A stretch of 5,993 bases of DNA, from NCBI GenBank assembly GCA_021154515.1, contig JAJKIL010000148.1, positions 1 to 5,993 on the forward strand, in the 5' to 3' direction. The position numbers and the translations under genes were made by a program. Origin of the DNA: Niastella sp. Its GTDB lineage: Bacteria > Bacteroidota > Bacteroidia > Chitinophagales > Chitinophagaceae. Below are positions 1 to 5,993 of this stretch, in pieces. Under the pieces are notes generated by a model, which saw only the letters and a program-made list of their open reading frames with translations, did no database searches and was not told where the DNA came from. The first letter of the stretch is position 1; the number at the start of each line of letters is the position of its first letter.

Positions 1-161
1 GGGTTTAATGGTTTCAAATGATTAATGCCAAAATCGATACTAATCGTTTGCTGATAACCGGAAATTCCCCCTATATAAAAACACTCAGAGTAGTGTTATA
101 GACCAAACCGCTTTTAACTTTTTTGCCAGAGTACAAAAATAACTTTTGAGGGTTCAAATTT
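1..161. other. Non-coding region at the left edge
   Basis: No convincing coding frame is visible. Apart from the hairpin at 71-101 there is a small AT-rich hairpin at 145-158 (TTTGA/TCAAA, loop GGGT) followed by TTTTT on the plus strand, directly after the hydrolase stop. I see no clear TTTG/TAnnTTTG promoter pair for either direction. The region probably holds the 3' end of the leftward transcript and the start of the control region of whatever lies to the left. Confidence 0.5.
71..101 (-). terminator. Weak terminator-like hairpin downstream of the alpha/beta hydrolase
   Basis: Read on the minus strand, AACACT (97-92) and AGTGTT (85-80) form a perfect 6-bp stem around a 6-base loop. The stem runs straight into a T-rich stretch (TTTTT at 81-77, then ATAT). 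The outer bases CTAT (71-74) and ATAG (98-101) can also pair if five bases are bulged out. It lies about 60 bases past the hydrolase stop, where the leftward transcript would be expected to end. The stem is short and AT-rich, so an operator for a gene to the left, or chance, remains possible. Confidence 0.33.
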
Positions 162-860
162 TTACTCCCCCAACCACCCCTCCAACACCCCGTTAAACTC
201 CACCGGCCTTTCCATCATGGGCGCATGACCGCATTGTTCCAGCATTACCAGGGTAGCATTGGGCAAATAATGCTCAAACTCCCGGGCTACATGTGGCGGC
301 GTTATCCTGTCATTATCGCCCCAAATTAGTAAGGTGGGTACTTGTATGGCAGGCAGCAGGTCGGCTACGTAATGGCGCTGGGCTGATTTGGCTGTGCGTA
401 CAATACTCATGCACTTGCGGGCATCGGTAGTAATGCCAAACACTTCATCAACCAGCGCTTTGGTGGCTACCGCCGGATCATAAAACGTATAGGCTACTCT
501 TTCGCTAATGTATTCATAACTGTTTCGGCGCGGATAACCGCCCATACTCGTATTTTCATACAAGCCTGAACTGCCCGTTAAAATAAGCCGGCTTACATTT
601 GCCGGATGGCGATGGGTATATAGAATGGCTACATGTCCGCCAAGGGAATTGCCAACTAGCACCACATTGGTAAGACTGTTCTTATCTATATAAAACTCCA
701 GGTAATCGGTGAGGTAGGACAGCGGATCGTTGTTGTGCCGGTCAAAAATGGGCAGCTCGGGGATGTGTAATTCATAGTCTTCCTGAAAATGTGCTATTAC
801 CCCACGCCAGTTGCTCAATCCGCCAAACAACCCATGCAACAATACCATGCTTTGTTTCAT
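162..860 (-). CDS. Alpha/beta hydrolase (MhpC-like fold)
   Basis: This is a 232-residue soluble alpha/beta-hydrolase with a complete set of family motifs. The oxyanion-loop HGLFGG is at residues 9-14, the nucleophile elbow GNSLGG puts Ser72 in place, GDND supplies Asp184, and CGHAPMMERP supplies His212. The region between about 100 and 170 is the variable cap domain that sets substrate choice. The substrate cannot be read from sequence; esters or C-C bonds (MhpC/BphD-like enzymes) are typical. No signal peptide is seen, so it is probably cytoplasmic. I chose the ATG at 858-860 because the protein then begins MKQSMVLLHG, as family members do. An upstream TTG at 909-911 would add 17 charged residues unlike the family and would overlap the regulator stop. 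The gene follows the Crp-family gene by 47 bp, and that gap contains a candidate Crp site and -7 box. It is therefore either the last gene of the operon or separately activated. Confidence 0.9.
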   Translation of the reverse strand: MKQSMVLLHGLFGGLSNWRGVIAHFQEDYELHIPELPIFDRHNNDPLSYLTDYLEFYIDKNSLTNVVLVGNSLGGHVAILYTHRHPANVSRLILTGSSGLYENTSMGGYPRRNSYEYISERVAYTFYDPAVATKALVDEVFGITTDARKCMSIVRTAKSAQRHYVADLLPAIQVPTLLIWGDNDRITPPHVAREFEHYLPNATLVMLEQCGHAPMMERPVEFNGVLEGWLGE

Positions 861-871
861 GTTTTTTTCAG

Positions 872-879
872 CAAATCTA
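872..879 (-). promoter_or_regulatory. Candidate Bacteroidota -7 box for the alpha/beta hydrolase
   Basis: On the minus strand the bases read TAGATTTG, an exact match to the Bacteroidota -7 consensus TAnnTTTG, ending 11 bases before the hydrolase ATG. No matching -33 TTTG element is seen 17-23 bases upstream. Instead a Crp-type palindrome is centred 33 bp upstream. Transcription would begin near base 868, giving a leader of only about 8 bases. That is short and is the main reason for caution. Confidence 0.42.
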
Positions 880-900
880 TCGGCATCGAAAACGCGTGGT

Positions 901-916
901 CGTGATCTCAATCACA
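901..916. promoter_or_regulatory. Candidate Crp/Fnr-type operator
   Basis: The plus strand reads CGTGATCTCAATCACA; the minus strand reads TGTGATTGAGATCACG. This matches the Crp consensus TGTGA-N6-TCACA at 9 of 10 defined positions, and the arms GTGAT/ATCAC are perfectly symmetric. It overlaps the last two codons and the TGA stop of the adjacent Crp-family gene. It is centred 33 bp upstream of the -7 box at 872-879, so about -40 from the predicted start, as in class II Crp-activated promoters. The neighbouring regulator carries the recognition residues suited to TGTGA. Binding is inferred. Confidence 0.5.
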
Positions 917-1504
917 AAATTTACGGCCGGAGAGTAAGATCCTTGCCCGGCTTACTGCTTCGCGACTGATGTACAGGTACCGCGCAATATTGGTGAGCGA
1001 GATCTTCTCCACAATCGCCGGCCGGTGTTCCAGCAAAAACCGGTAGCGCTGGATGGGACTCTTTAATGAGAGTATATACTGGTGCTCGGCCTGCTGTTCC
1101 ATCAACTCCTGATATAATTGTAAATTTACATGCAACAGGTTCCGGTGCTGATCGTACAATGGCTGCAGCTTTTTGGTATTAATGCGTAAGATCACCGAAT
1201 CTTCCAACGCGGTTATGCAAACATTTGAGGGCGCTTTTTTATGAAAGCTTTCACAATTCGCCAGGAAATCATCAGTAAAACTAAACTTCACGATCTTCTC
1301 TACCCCTTCATCATTCAACAAACTGAATTTAAACTGGCCGCTCAATACAAATGCCGAATACCGGGCCACCCTGCCATATCGCAAAAAGGTTTCGCCCTTA
1401 CGGATATACCGTATGGTAGCCATGTTATCCAGGATCTGCCACTCTTCGGTGGTTACCTGCGGATACTTCTTACTCAGGCGCTGATAGTATGGGGGTAATT
1501 CCAT
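908..1504 (-). CDS. Crp/Fnr-family transcriptional regulator
   Basis: This is a 198-residue protein of normal family length. Residues 20-110 form a cyclic-nucleotide-binding-like beta-roll (GETFLRYGRVARYSAFVLSG at 37-56). A dimerisation helix follows at about 120-145, and a C-terminal winged helix-turn-helix spans about 148-198. The recognition helix ISREAVSR gives R181, E182 and R186, aligning with R180, E181 and R185 of E. coli CRP, which contact the TGTGA half-site. The pocket has NVCITALEDS where CRP has the cAMP-binding RS pair, so the effector is probably not cAMP, or there may be none. This is common in Bacteroidota Crp/Fnr proteins. There is no Fnr-type cysteine cluster. The gene lies 35 bp after the HAD gene on the same strand, so co-transcription is likely. 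A weak -7-like TATTTTGG (1531-1524) could give it its own promoter. Crp-type palindromes at its 3' end and inside the gene suggest local control. Confidence 0.92.
   Translation of the reverse strand: MELPPYYQRLSKKYPQVTTEEWQILDNMATIRYIRKGETFLRYGRVARYSAFVLSGQFKFSLLNDEGVEKIVKFSFTDDFLANCESFHKKAPSNVCITALEDSVILRINTKKLQPLYDQHRNLLHVNLQLYQELMEQQAEHQYILSLKSPIQRYRFLLEHRPAIVEKISLTNIARYLYISREAVSRARILLSGRKFCD
1240..1255. promoter_or_regulatory. Possible intragenic Crp-type palindrome
   Basis: The bases TATGAAAGCTTTCACA match TGTGA-N6-TCACA at 9 of 10 positions and contain a perfect 12-base palindrome, TGAAAGCTTTCA (1242-1253). They lie inside the Crp-family gene and encode part of its N-C-E-S-F-H segment, so protein coding could explain them. 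This is a second site for the adjacent regulator only if binding is shown. Confidence 0.2.
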
Positions 1505-1539
1505 TAGTTGTGTAAATAGGGAACCAAAATAATAATTTT

Positions 1540-2160
1540 CTACAAAAACGCCATCAACTGCTGGTAGCTGGTTATTTTTTTTAATCCGGGCATTGGTTCA
1601 TATCGCTCATATTTGTCATACCACACTACATCGAGGCCCAGCTCCTGCGCTGCTTTTATTTCTGACTGCAGGTCGTCGCCAATTACCAACACGTCTTCTT
1701 TTGCATATCGATGACGAAGTATAATCTCAACAAACACATCTTTCTTTGTTTTGTTGGAAGTGGAAGGATCAACTATATGAATTTCCCGGAAGTCATTTTG
1801 CAAACCCATGCGGTCTACCTTGCTTTGTTGCATATTCGGAAAACCTGTTGTCACTAAATATTTATCAATAGGCAGTTGCCGCACCAGGGCATAATCTTCG
1901 AAGGGTTCAATGGGGGCATTGTATACCAATTGTTGTAACAACGCAATACTCTTTTTTGTAAGTTCCTCGCTAAACTGATAGTCGTTTGCAATGTGCTGAA
2001 AAGGCCGCCGCATTACTTCATCCCTGATCTTGTCCATATGCTGTAGTTGCGTTCCATCCTGTTCTAACAATTCAAACAAAGGCGCAAACAAAGTATGGCC
2101 AATGGTGTATACGGAATAGATGGTGTTGTCCAGGTCAAAGATGATGGCTTTCTTCTTCAT
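1540..2160 (-). CDS. HAD-superfamily hydrolase, pyrimidine 5'-nucleotidase-like
   Basis: This is a 206-residue haloacid-dehalogenase-type phosphatase. Motif I is FDLDNT at residues 8-13, with nucleophile Asp9 and acid/base Asp11. Motif II is the Thr pair at 104-105 in LVTTGF. The motif III lysine is probably Lys139 or Lys140, just before DVF. Motif IV is GDDLQSE at 161-167, whose acidic residues would hold Mg2+. The DLDNTIYS wording and the alpha-helical cap between motifs I and II (about 18-90) resemble the SDT1/YjjG nucleotidase branch, which dephosphorylates nucleoside monophosphates. The actual substrate is not certain. There is no signal peptide, so it is cytoplasmic. The ATG at 2158-2160 gives the standard MKKKAIIFDLDNT start. 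It is the first gene of a likely three-gene leftward operon and is divergent from the DUF2007-like gene. Confidence 0.88.
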   Translation of the reverse strand: MKKKAIIFDLDNTIYSVYTIGHTLFAPLFELLEQDGTQLQHMDKIRDEVMRRPFQHIANDYQFSEELTKKSIALLQQLVYNAPIEPFEDYALVRQLPIDKYLVTTGFPNMQQSKVDRMGLQNDFREIHIVDPSTSNKTKKDVFVEIILRHRYAKEDVLVIGDDLQSEIKAAQELGLDVVWYDKYERYEPMPGLKKITSYQQLMAFL

Positions 2161-2213
2161 AAAACGCCCTGTTTTTATAAATTTACGTAACTTGTGGTCA
2201 TACCCTGGGTCCT
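2161..2213. promoter_or_regulatory. Divergent promoter region with nested palindromes
   Basis: This 53-bp gap must hold start signals for both the leftward HAD gene and the rightward DUF2007-like gene, unless either is read from further away. TAAATTTA (2178-2185) is self-complementary and matches the -7 consensus TAnnTTTG at 7 of 8 positions on both strands. It overlaps a second perfect palindrome, TTACGTAA (2183-2190). No good TTTG -33 element is visible for either direction, so the exact promoters are uncertain. Confidence 0.3.
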
Positions 2214-2876
2214 ATGCTACAATATGCTACTTATACTAAATTCTATTCGCCTGTTGATGCGCAATTCCTGGTCTCCCTGTTAGAAAAACATCATATTCCC
2301 TATACCATGGAGCATGAGGTGAACCAACTCGACAAGGTATATCTTGGAGAACAGGCTGAGGCAATGTATGCGCTGCAAATCCCCAAGGAAAAATTCAACC
2401 ACGTTAATCACCTGCTGGCCGAACAAGCCATAAAAGATATGGCTGAACCGGGTTTTGAACACCTGATGCAAACTTATTCTGTTAGTGAATTGCAGGAGAT
2501 CATTCATCACCCCGATGGCTGGAACGCCTATGACCTGCAGGTGGCCACCACCATACTATCTGAAAAATTACAGGCGCCGGTAACTTTGCCTTCTATTCAT
2601 ACGGATAATTTTAAACCTGTACGGCTTGAGTGGATCTGGATCCTGCTGGGTTACATCGTGAGCCTGCTGGGCGCGACTTATTTCTTTTATCTGGCCATTG
2701 CCGGCTTCTTCAGCGGGCTTGTTGTTAACCAGGCTAAAAAAACGTTGAAGAATGGTACTACCGTAAAAATGTACGATCGATGGAGCCGTATGCATGGCCG
2801 CGCTATCATGATCCTTGCTGCGGTTTGCATGGCTATTAATTTCATTTTGTTAATGAATTTATTTAAGACCAGATAG
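2214..2876 (+). CDS. DUF2007-like membrane protein
   Basis: This 220-residue protein has three parts. Residues 1-75 resemble the DUF2007 (putative prokaryotic signal-transducing) fold: an ATYTKFYSPVDAQFLVSLLE opening, then a strand ending in ALQIPKE, as in proteins where the segment sits next to membrane helices. Residues 88-118 (SVSELQEIIHHPDGW...VATTILSEK) form a helical linker of a type often following such domains in Bacteroidota. Residues 139-172 are a long hydrophobic stretch, long enough for one long helix or a tight hairpin of two. Residues 198-216 are a further membrane helix. The polar segment between them (173-197) is basic and probably cytoplasmic. The molecular role is unknown. 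The gene stands alone on the plus strand, divergent from the HAD gene and convergent with the MscS gene (24 bp between stops). The domain assignment is by resemblance only. Confidence 0.8.
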   Translation: MLQYATYTKFYSPVDAQFLVSLLEKHHIPYTMEHEVNQLDKVYLGEQAEAMYALQIPKEKFNHVNHLLAEQAIKDMAEPGFEHLMQTYSVSELQEIIHHPDGWNAYDLQVATTILSEKLQAPVTLPSIHTDNFKPVRLEWIWILLGYIVSLLGATYFFYLAIAGFFSGLVVNQAKKTLKNGTTVKMYDRWSRMHGRAIMILAAVCMAINFILLMNLFKTR

Positions 2877-2900
2877 GGAAATTATTTCTACACCTGCTTT

Positions 2901-3980
2901 TTAACTCGTTTTTACTTCGGGATTGGTGGTAAATGGCCCATTATTGAACAACAACGTTTGTGTGGGTAATGCAAATGAAATATTCTCCTTTTTAAACGCA
3001 TTCAAAATAGCCAGGTAAATAGCCTGTTGCCTGTCCATATACAAATTATAATCAGCGCTTAAAACATAATACACCACTTCAAAGGTGAGACTGAATTGAC
3101 CGAATGCTGAAAAATGCGCGCGGTCGAATACGGTGGTTTCCTGGGTCTGAATGATCTCTTTTACCATGGCTGGCACCCTGGCCACTTTCTCGGGCGGGGT
3201 ATTATACACGATATTGAAATTAAACACTACCCTGCGTTTTTCCATTCGTTTGTAATTGTGAATGCGGGCATTCACCAGGTTGGTATTGGAACAGATCAAC
3301 TGTTCACCGCTTAACGTTCTGATGCGGGTACTCTTCACCCCGATGTATTCTATTGAACCCATTTTATCATCTACAATAATAAAATCGCCTACTTCAAATG
3401 GCTTGTCGAAGAAGATAACAAAATAGTTGAACAGATCGCCCAGAATGGCTTGTGAGGCCAGTGCAATGGCTACGCCGCCAATTCCCAGCCCGGTTACAAC
3501 GGAAGTAATATTATACCCAAGGTTGTTGATGAGAAAAACAAGCGCCAGGATCCATAACACAATATTTATAATTAGAATAATTCCCCGGGCCTGTTTCTTT
3601 TTTTCAACGTCTTCGGCATCATTGCCCAGCGCATTATTGATCAAATAATTCAATGCTGAGGTAATGGTCTTAATGATAATAAACGTTACCACCACCATTA
3701 CGGCTATGTGCAGCAGCCTGTTTACTTTGGCGCTTACTATAAGGTAAGAAATGCCCAGGTACAACGCGCCCAGGTATAACGCAGGCAACAAGGCGCCTTC
3801 GGTGAGGTGTACAATAAAATCATCTAAGGTAGTACGGGTTCTGGCAGAATATGCTTTAAACCGTTTTAACAATACTACGCGGCCTACGCGTATTATAGCC
3901 CATGAAACCACTATTATGCCTATGGCAATAAACCAGTTTAACAGCGTGTTTCCCCCTATAATTCTTTCCCACCAAGGCAT
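2901..3980 (-). CDS. MscS-family mechanosensitive ion channel
   Basis: This is a small-conductance mechanosensitive channel that would open under membrane tension to release solutes during osmotic downshock. Numbering from the upstream ATG at 4019, hydrophobic helices lie at about 25-44, 75-95, 102-127 and 145-166. The glycine/alanine-rich pore helix VVTGLGIGGVAIALASQ begins at 174, followed by FFDKPFEVGDFI (203-214), the diagnostic MscS beta-domain entry. The cytoplasmic domain runs to about 358. The SNTNLVNARIHNYKR segment (244-258) matches the family block. I prefer the ATG at 3978-3980, giving 359 residues. It follows the A-rich AAAAATAATAAC and starts ten residues before the GNT block, while the ATG at 4017-4019 adds 13 unusual residues. 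The gene lies 60 bp (or 21 bp with the longer start) after the patatin gene and is probably co-transcribed. A 15-base tandem duplication encodes ALYLGALYLG in the second helix. Confidence 0.92.
   Translation of the reverse strand: MPWWERIIGGNTLLNWFIAIGIIVVSWAIIRVGRVVLLKRFKAYSARTRTTLDDFIVHLTEGALLPALYLGALYLGISYLIVSAKVNRLLHIAVMVVVTFIIIKTITSALNYLINNALGNDAEDVEKKKQARGIILIINIVLWILALVFLINNLGYNITSVVTGLGIGGVAIALASQAILGDLFNYFVIFFDKPFEVGDFIIVDDKMGSIEYIGVKSTRIRTLSGEQLICSNTNLVNARIHNYKRMEKRRVVFNFNIVYNTPPEKVARVPAMVKEIIQTQETTVFDRAHFSAFGQFSLTFEVVYYVLSADYNLYMDRQQAIYLAILNAFKKENISFALPTQTLLFNNGPFTTNPEVKTS
3753..3782. repeat. 15-base tandem duplication inside the MscS gene
   Basis: GCCCAGGTACAACGC (3753-3767) is followed directly by GCCCAGGTATAACGC (3768-3782), with one mismatch. 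In the gene's frame it encodes two copies of ALYLG (residues 80-89, long numbering) in the second membrane helix. The length is a multiple of three, so the frame is kept. It looks like a fairly recent slippage duplication, but helix-repeat convergence is also possible. Confidence 0.7.
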
Positions 3981-4040
3981 GTTATTATTTTTGTACAGGT
4001 ACCCAAAATACCATGCCATAGGGGGATAAAATAAAGAAAT

Positions 4041-5993
4041 TTAATAATTTAGAAATGCTTTCCTGATCTTGTTCCTGCCTACGGTATCTTCCGGCATCTT
4101 TAACTCCTGGTGTACCGGGTATTTCATAAATGGCTCATTGGTAGGCGCTGACACGCTGTTCACTCTTTTTACCTGTTCCAGCAATTGATTCACTTCTACG
4201 TTCCGGTGGGCCGGTGAAGCACACATTTGCATGCGGTTGATAACGGTTTTCGACAACCAGCGCGCCAATGGGAAATTCAGAATAGTATCTTTTGTGCCAT
4301 TGCTGTTTACGACTATATCGTTGATGAGGTCTTTTAAGATCTCTGATTCCAATCGTTTTTTGTGGTTATCAGTCACGCCAGCTAAATTAGCATTGACCAG
4401 GTTCTTAGGATTTAATTTTATGGGGAGGAACACGACGTTTTCATCTACCGCGCCTACATACCTTGCCTTTTCTTCAAAATAAGAAGCGCTGCCTTCAAAC
4501 GGCTGACTGAACAATGCGTGCAGCGGTTGCAGTAAGACCGGTTCGCTTTCCATTTTCTTATACAACTCTTTTTCGCCTGAACCGTTTTTCAGGTACAGGA
4601 TATAGATCTTGTATTTACCGTTTGGCGGTTCTTTATCGAGCTTAATTTTTAACTGCTGGTAAATATCCAGGGTTGATTTCAATCCTGAATTTTCATGATA
4701 GCCGCCATCTACAAAACTGCCCAATCCATTCACATACGCGGGTGCACTAAACAGGGGGAACAACTCACTGGTATTACAGGCCTGTCCCAACGAAATGGGC
4801 ATTTTTATGCCTTTACAACGCCGCACCCCGTTATCGTCGCAAACGGAATCTTCATACAAATAACCGGCTACATCGATGGCTTCGTTAAAATAAGTTTCAC
4901 CCAGTTTAATGGAAGAGAAAATGCCGCGGCGGCCATCGTTACTTCTACAGGTATTTATCAGCACAATGGGCGTGTGCTTCCGGTACTGCATGCCGTTGTC
5001 CTTTTGCTCATAAAAGAAATACATAAAATCTTTTTTCAACGTCATGCCGCTGTCGTCAATGTCGCAGTCATCCCAATCTTTATAGCCCTTTGCTTTCAGT
5101 ACAGCTCTTGCCGTAGCTTTTGCTTCTTCATTCTGTAAGGTGGAATTGCGGTCTTTTTTCCAGTTGCCCGGCACCAATGATTTATACAGATCGGTAAGCA
5201 GCAAACCCCGGATAGAACTGCCTACATAATTATTCGCATAGATGGTTGCCGGTAACTCCAGCCAGCTGCTGTCGATATTGGTGGCATCGCGGGTATTATC
5301 CCAAAAGGTGAACACAGTGCCCAAGCCTACCGAGCTGCCCGATACAGTTGATATGGAAAAAATGTGATTGCGAAACGCGCCCTTGGTATCATAATCAAAA
5401 TTTATCAGGTTCTGGCTGAGCCACAGCCCGGCCCTTGAGCCGCCGCCTTCCCCGCTTACGAGGATAACAGGATACGGCCCCCCGCTCCTGTTGGCTTCAA
5501 TGTCTTTTTTCAACGCTTCATATCTTGCTGAAAAATCATCGCGCTGGCTATTCACAAACAGCGTTCCGTTGGCATTCGGGTCCATGGTGTAATGACTGGT
5601 ATTGAGATGCCAGTGAAAGACGCCCATTACAATCACCACACCCATTCCTGCTAATGCGGCAGCCAATTGCCTTCTTTTTGATACGTTGATGACGTACAGA
5701 AAGAGATCGATGGCAAAGACATACACCGAGAACATGTACAGCATCAACGACTCCGGCGCAAAACTCAACCGGAAAGGCAGGTAGTAGATCAACAATACGA
5801 TGAGGGTATGGGCTAACAGGCAGGAAAAATAAATGATGCTGTTGAGCTTGTATTTGGTGATCAACGATTCACCGGGCACCACGCCCGAGGCATGCACGCG
5901 CAGGATCCGGTTATCAGCCTGGTGATAGACCAAATACACAAACACGGACAACACATACAGATTTATCGCCAGCAACACTTTTGCCTGCGTGTA
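4041..5993 (-). CDS. Patatin-like phospholipase with N-terminal membrane helices (5' partial)
   Basis: This is a serine lipid acyl hydrolase of the patatin type. Residues are counted from the GTG at 5976-5978, but the frame stays open to the window edge (YTQAK before it), so the true start is probably outside. Membrane helices lie at about 3-17, 47-66, 76-98 and 105-122. The catalytic domain follows: oxyanion block GEGGGSRAG (176-184), nucleophile elbow GSSVG with Ser216, and DGGYHENSG (424-432) with dyad Asp424. All key residues are intact. Basic residues at 24-44 and KRR at 101-103 put those loops inside, so the catalytic domain would face the periplasm. C380 and C388 could form a disulfide there. 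The substrate is likely membrane phospholipid or another acyl ester; which one cannot be told. It precedes the MscS gene on the same strand by 21-60 bp, suggesting an operon. Confidence 0.88.
   Translation of the reverse strand, partial: YTQAKVLLAINLYVLSVFVYLVYHQADNRILRVHASGVVPGESLITKYKLNSIIYFSCLLAHTLIVLLIYYLPFRLSFAPESLMLYMFSVYVFAIDLFLYVINVSKRRQLAAALAGMGVVIVMGVFHWHLNTSHYTMDPNANGTLFVNSQRDDFSARYEALKKDIEANRSGGPYPVILVSGEGGGSRAGLWLSQNLINFDYDTKGAFRNHIFSISTVSGSSVGLGTVFTFWDNTRDATNIDSSWLELPATIYANNYVGSSIRGLLLTDLYKSLVPGNWKKDRNSTLQNEEAKATARAVLKAKGYKDWDDCDIDDSGMTLKKDFMYFFYEQKDNGMQYRKHTPIVLINTCRSNDGRRGIFSSIKLGETYFNEAIDVAGYLYEDSVCDDNGVRRCKGIKMPISLGQACNTSELFPLFSAPAYVNGLGSFVDGGYHENSGLKSTLDIYQQLKIKLDKEPPNGKYKIYILYLKNGSGEKELYKKMESEPVLLQPLHALFSQPFEGSASYFEEKARYVGAVDENVVFLPIKLNPKNLVNANLAGVTDNHKKRLESEILKDLINDIVVNSNGTKDTILNFPLARWLSKTVINRMQMCASPAHRNVEVNQLLEQVKRVNSVSAPTNEPFMKYPVHQELKMPEDTVGRNKIRKAFLNY

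Noticed and set aside
145..163. Plus-strand hairpin TTTGA-GGGT-TCAAA followed by TTTTT
   Set aside because: It has the shape of a terminator for rightward transcription, but the stem is five AT-rich pairs and no rightward gene is seen to its left in the window.
861..911. Extension of the alpha/beta hydrolase to a TTG start at 909-911
   Set aside because: The extra 17 residues are charged and unlike the family N-terminus, and the region carries the -7 box and operator. The ATG at 858-860 gives a standard start.
1241..1498. Plus-strand open frame opposite the Crp-family gene
   Set aside because: It is antisense to the nucleotide-binding-like domain, with no family resemblance.
2877..2900. Bidirectional terminator between the convergent DUF2007-like and MscS genes
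   Set aside because: Only a 4-bp AT-rich pairing (GAAA/TTTC) is present, with no GC stem or clear T-tract.
3258..3275. 18-base inverted repeat GTGAATGC-GG-GCATTCAC in the MscS gene
   Set aside because: It is well explained by the conserved LVNARIHN coding block. About one such 8-base repeat is expected by chance in 6 kb when several spacers are allowed.
3751..4029. Plus-strand open frame opposite the MscS N-terminus
   Set aside because: It is antisense to well-conserved membrane helices, and its composition is that of a shadow frame.
4695..5138. Plus-strand 147-residue open frame
   Set aside because: It lies antisense within the patatin gene, whose frame has intact catalytic motifs across this stretch. 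It has no recognisable domain or start context.

Overview
The window looks like a chromosomal segment from a Bacteroidota bacterium, probably of the Chitinophagaceae type (inference). The protein families and their wording fit: a cAMP-motif-less Crp/Fnr regulator, a DUF2007-like membrane protein and a patatin with a DGGYxENSG block. Start codons lack clear Shine-Dalgarno sequences and are often preceded by A-rich stretches. One good match to the Bacteroidota -7 promoter box (TAnnTTTG) is present. I see no mobile element, CRISPR array, tRNA or rRNA.

Layout from left to right. Bases 1-161 are non-coding and hold a weak terminator-like hairpin. Bases 162-2160 carry three genes on the minus strand, transcribed leftwards: a HAD-family hydrolase, a Crp/Fnr-family regulator and an alpha/beta hydrolase. 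Short gaps of 35 and 47 bp suggest a shared transcript. A 53-bp divergent gap (2161-2213) separates this group from a plus-strand gene (2214-2876) for a DUF2007-like membrane protein. That gene converges, with 24 bp between stops, on a second leftward pair: a patatin-like lipase with N-terminal membrane helices (its 5' end lies beyond base 5993) followed by an MscS-type mechanosensitive channel.

The most interesting signal is regulatory. A near-consensus Crp-type palindrome (901-916) straddles the stop codon of the Crp-family gene. It lies just upstream of the alpha/beta hydrolase start and is 33 bp, centre to centre, from a perfect TAnnTTTG box. That is the geometry of a class II Crp-activated promoter in which the activator site stands in for the -33 element. 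The regulator keeps the recognition-helix residues (R181, E182, R186) that read TGTGA in E. coli CRP, while its effector pocket lacks the cAMP-contact RS motif. A second near-consensus palindrome lies inside the regulator gene (1240-1255). Together they suggest a small local circuit in which the regulator controls the hydrolase and possibly itself.

The patatin/MscS pair suggests a membrane-stress or lipid-remodelling function. By the positive-inside rule, the patatin catalytic domain would sit in the periplasm. Apart from these points the genes are ordinary members of known families, and nothing here clearly amounts to a new multi-gene system.
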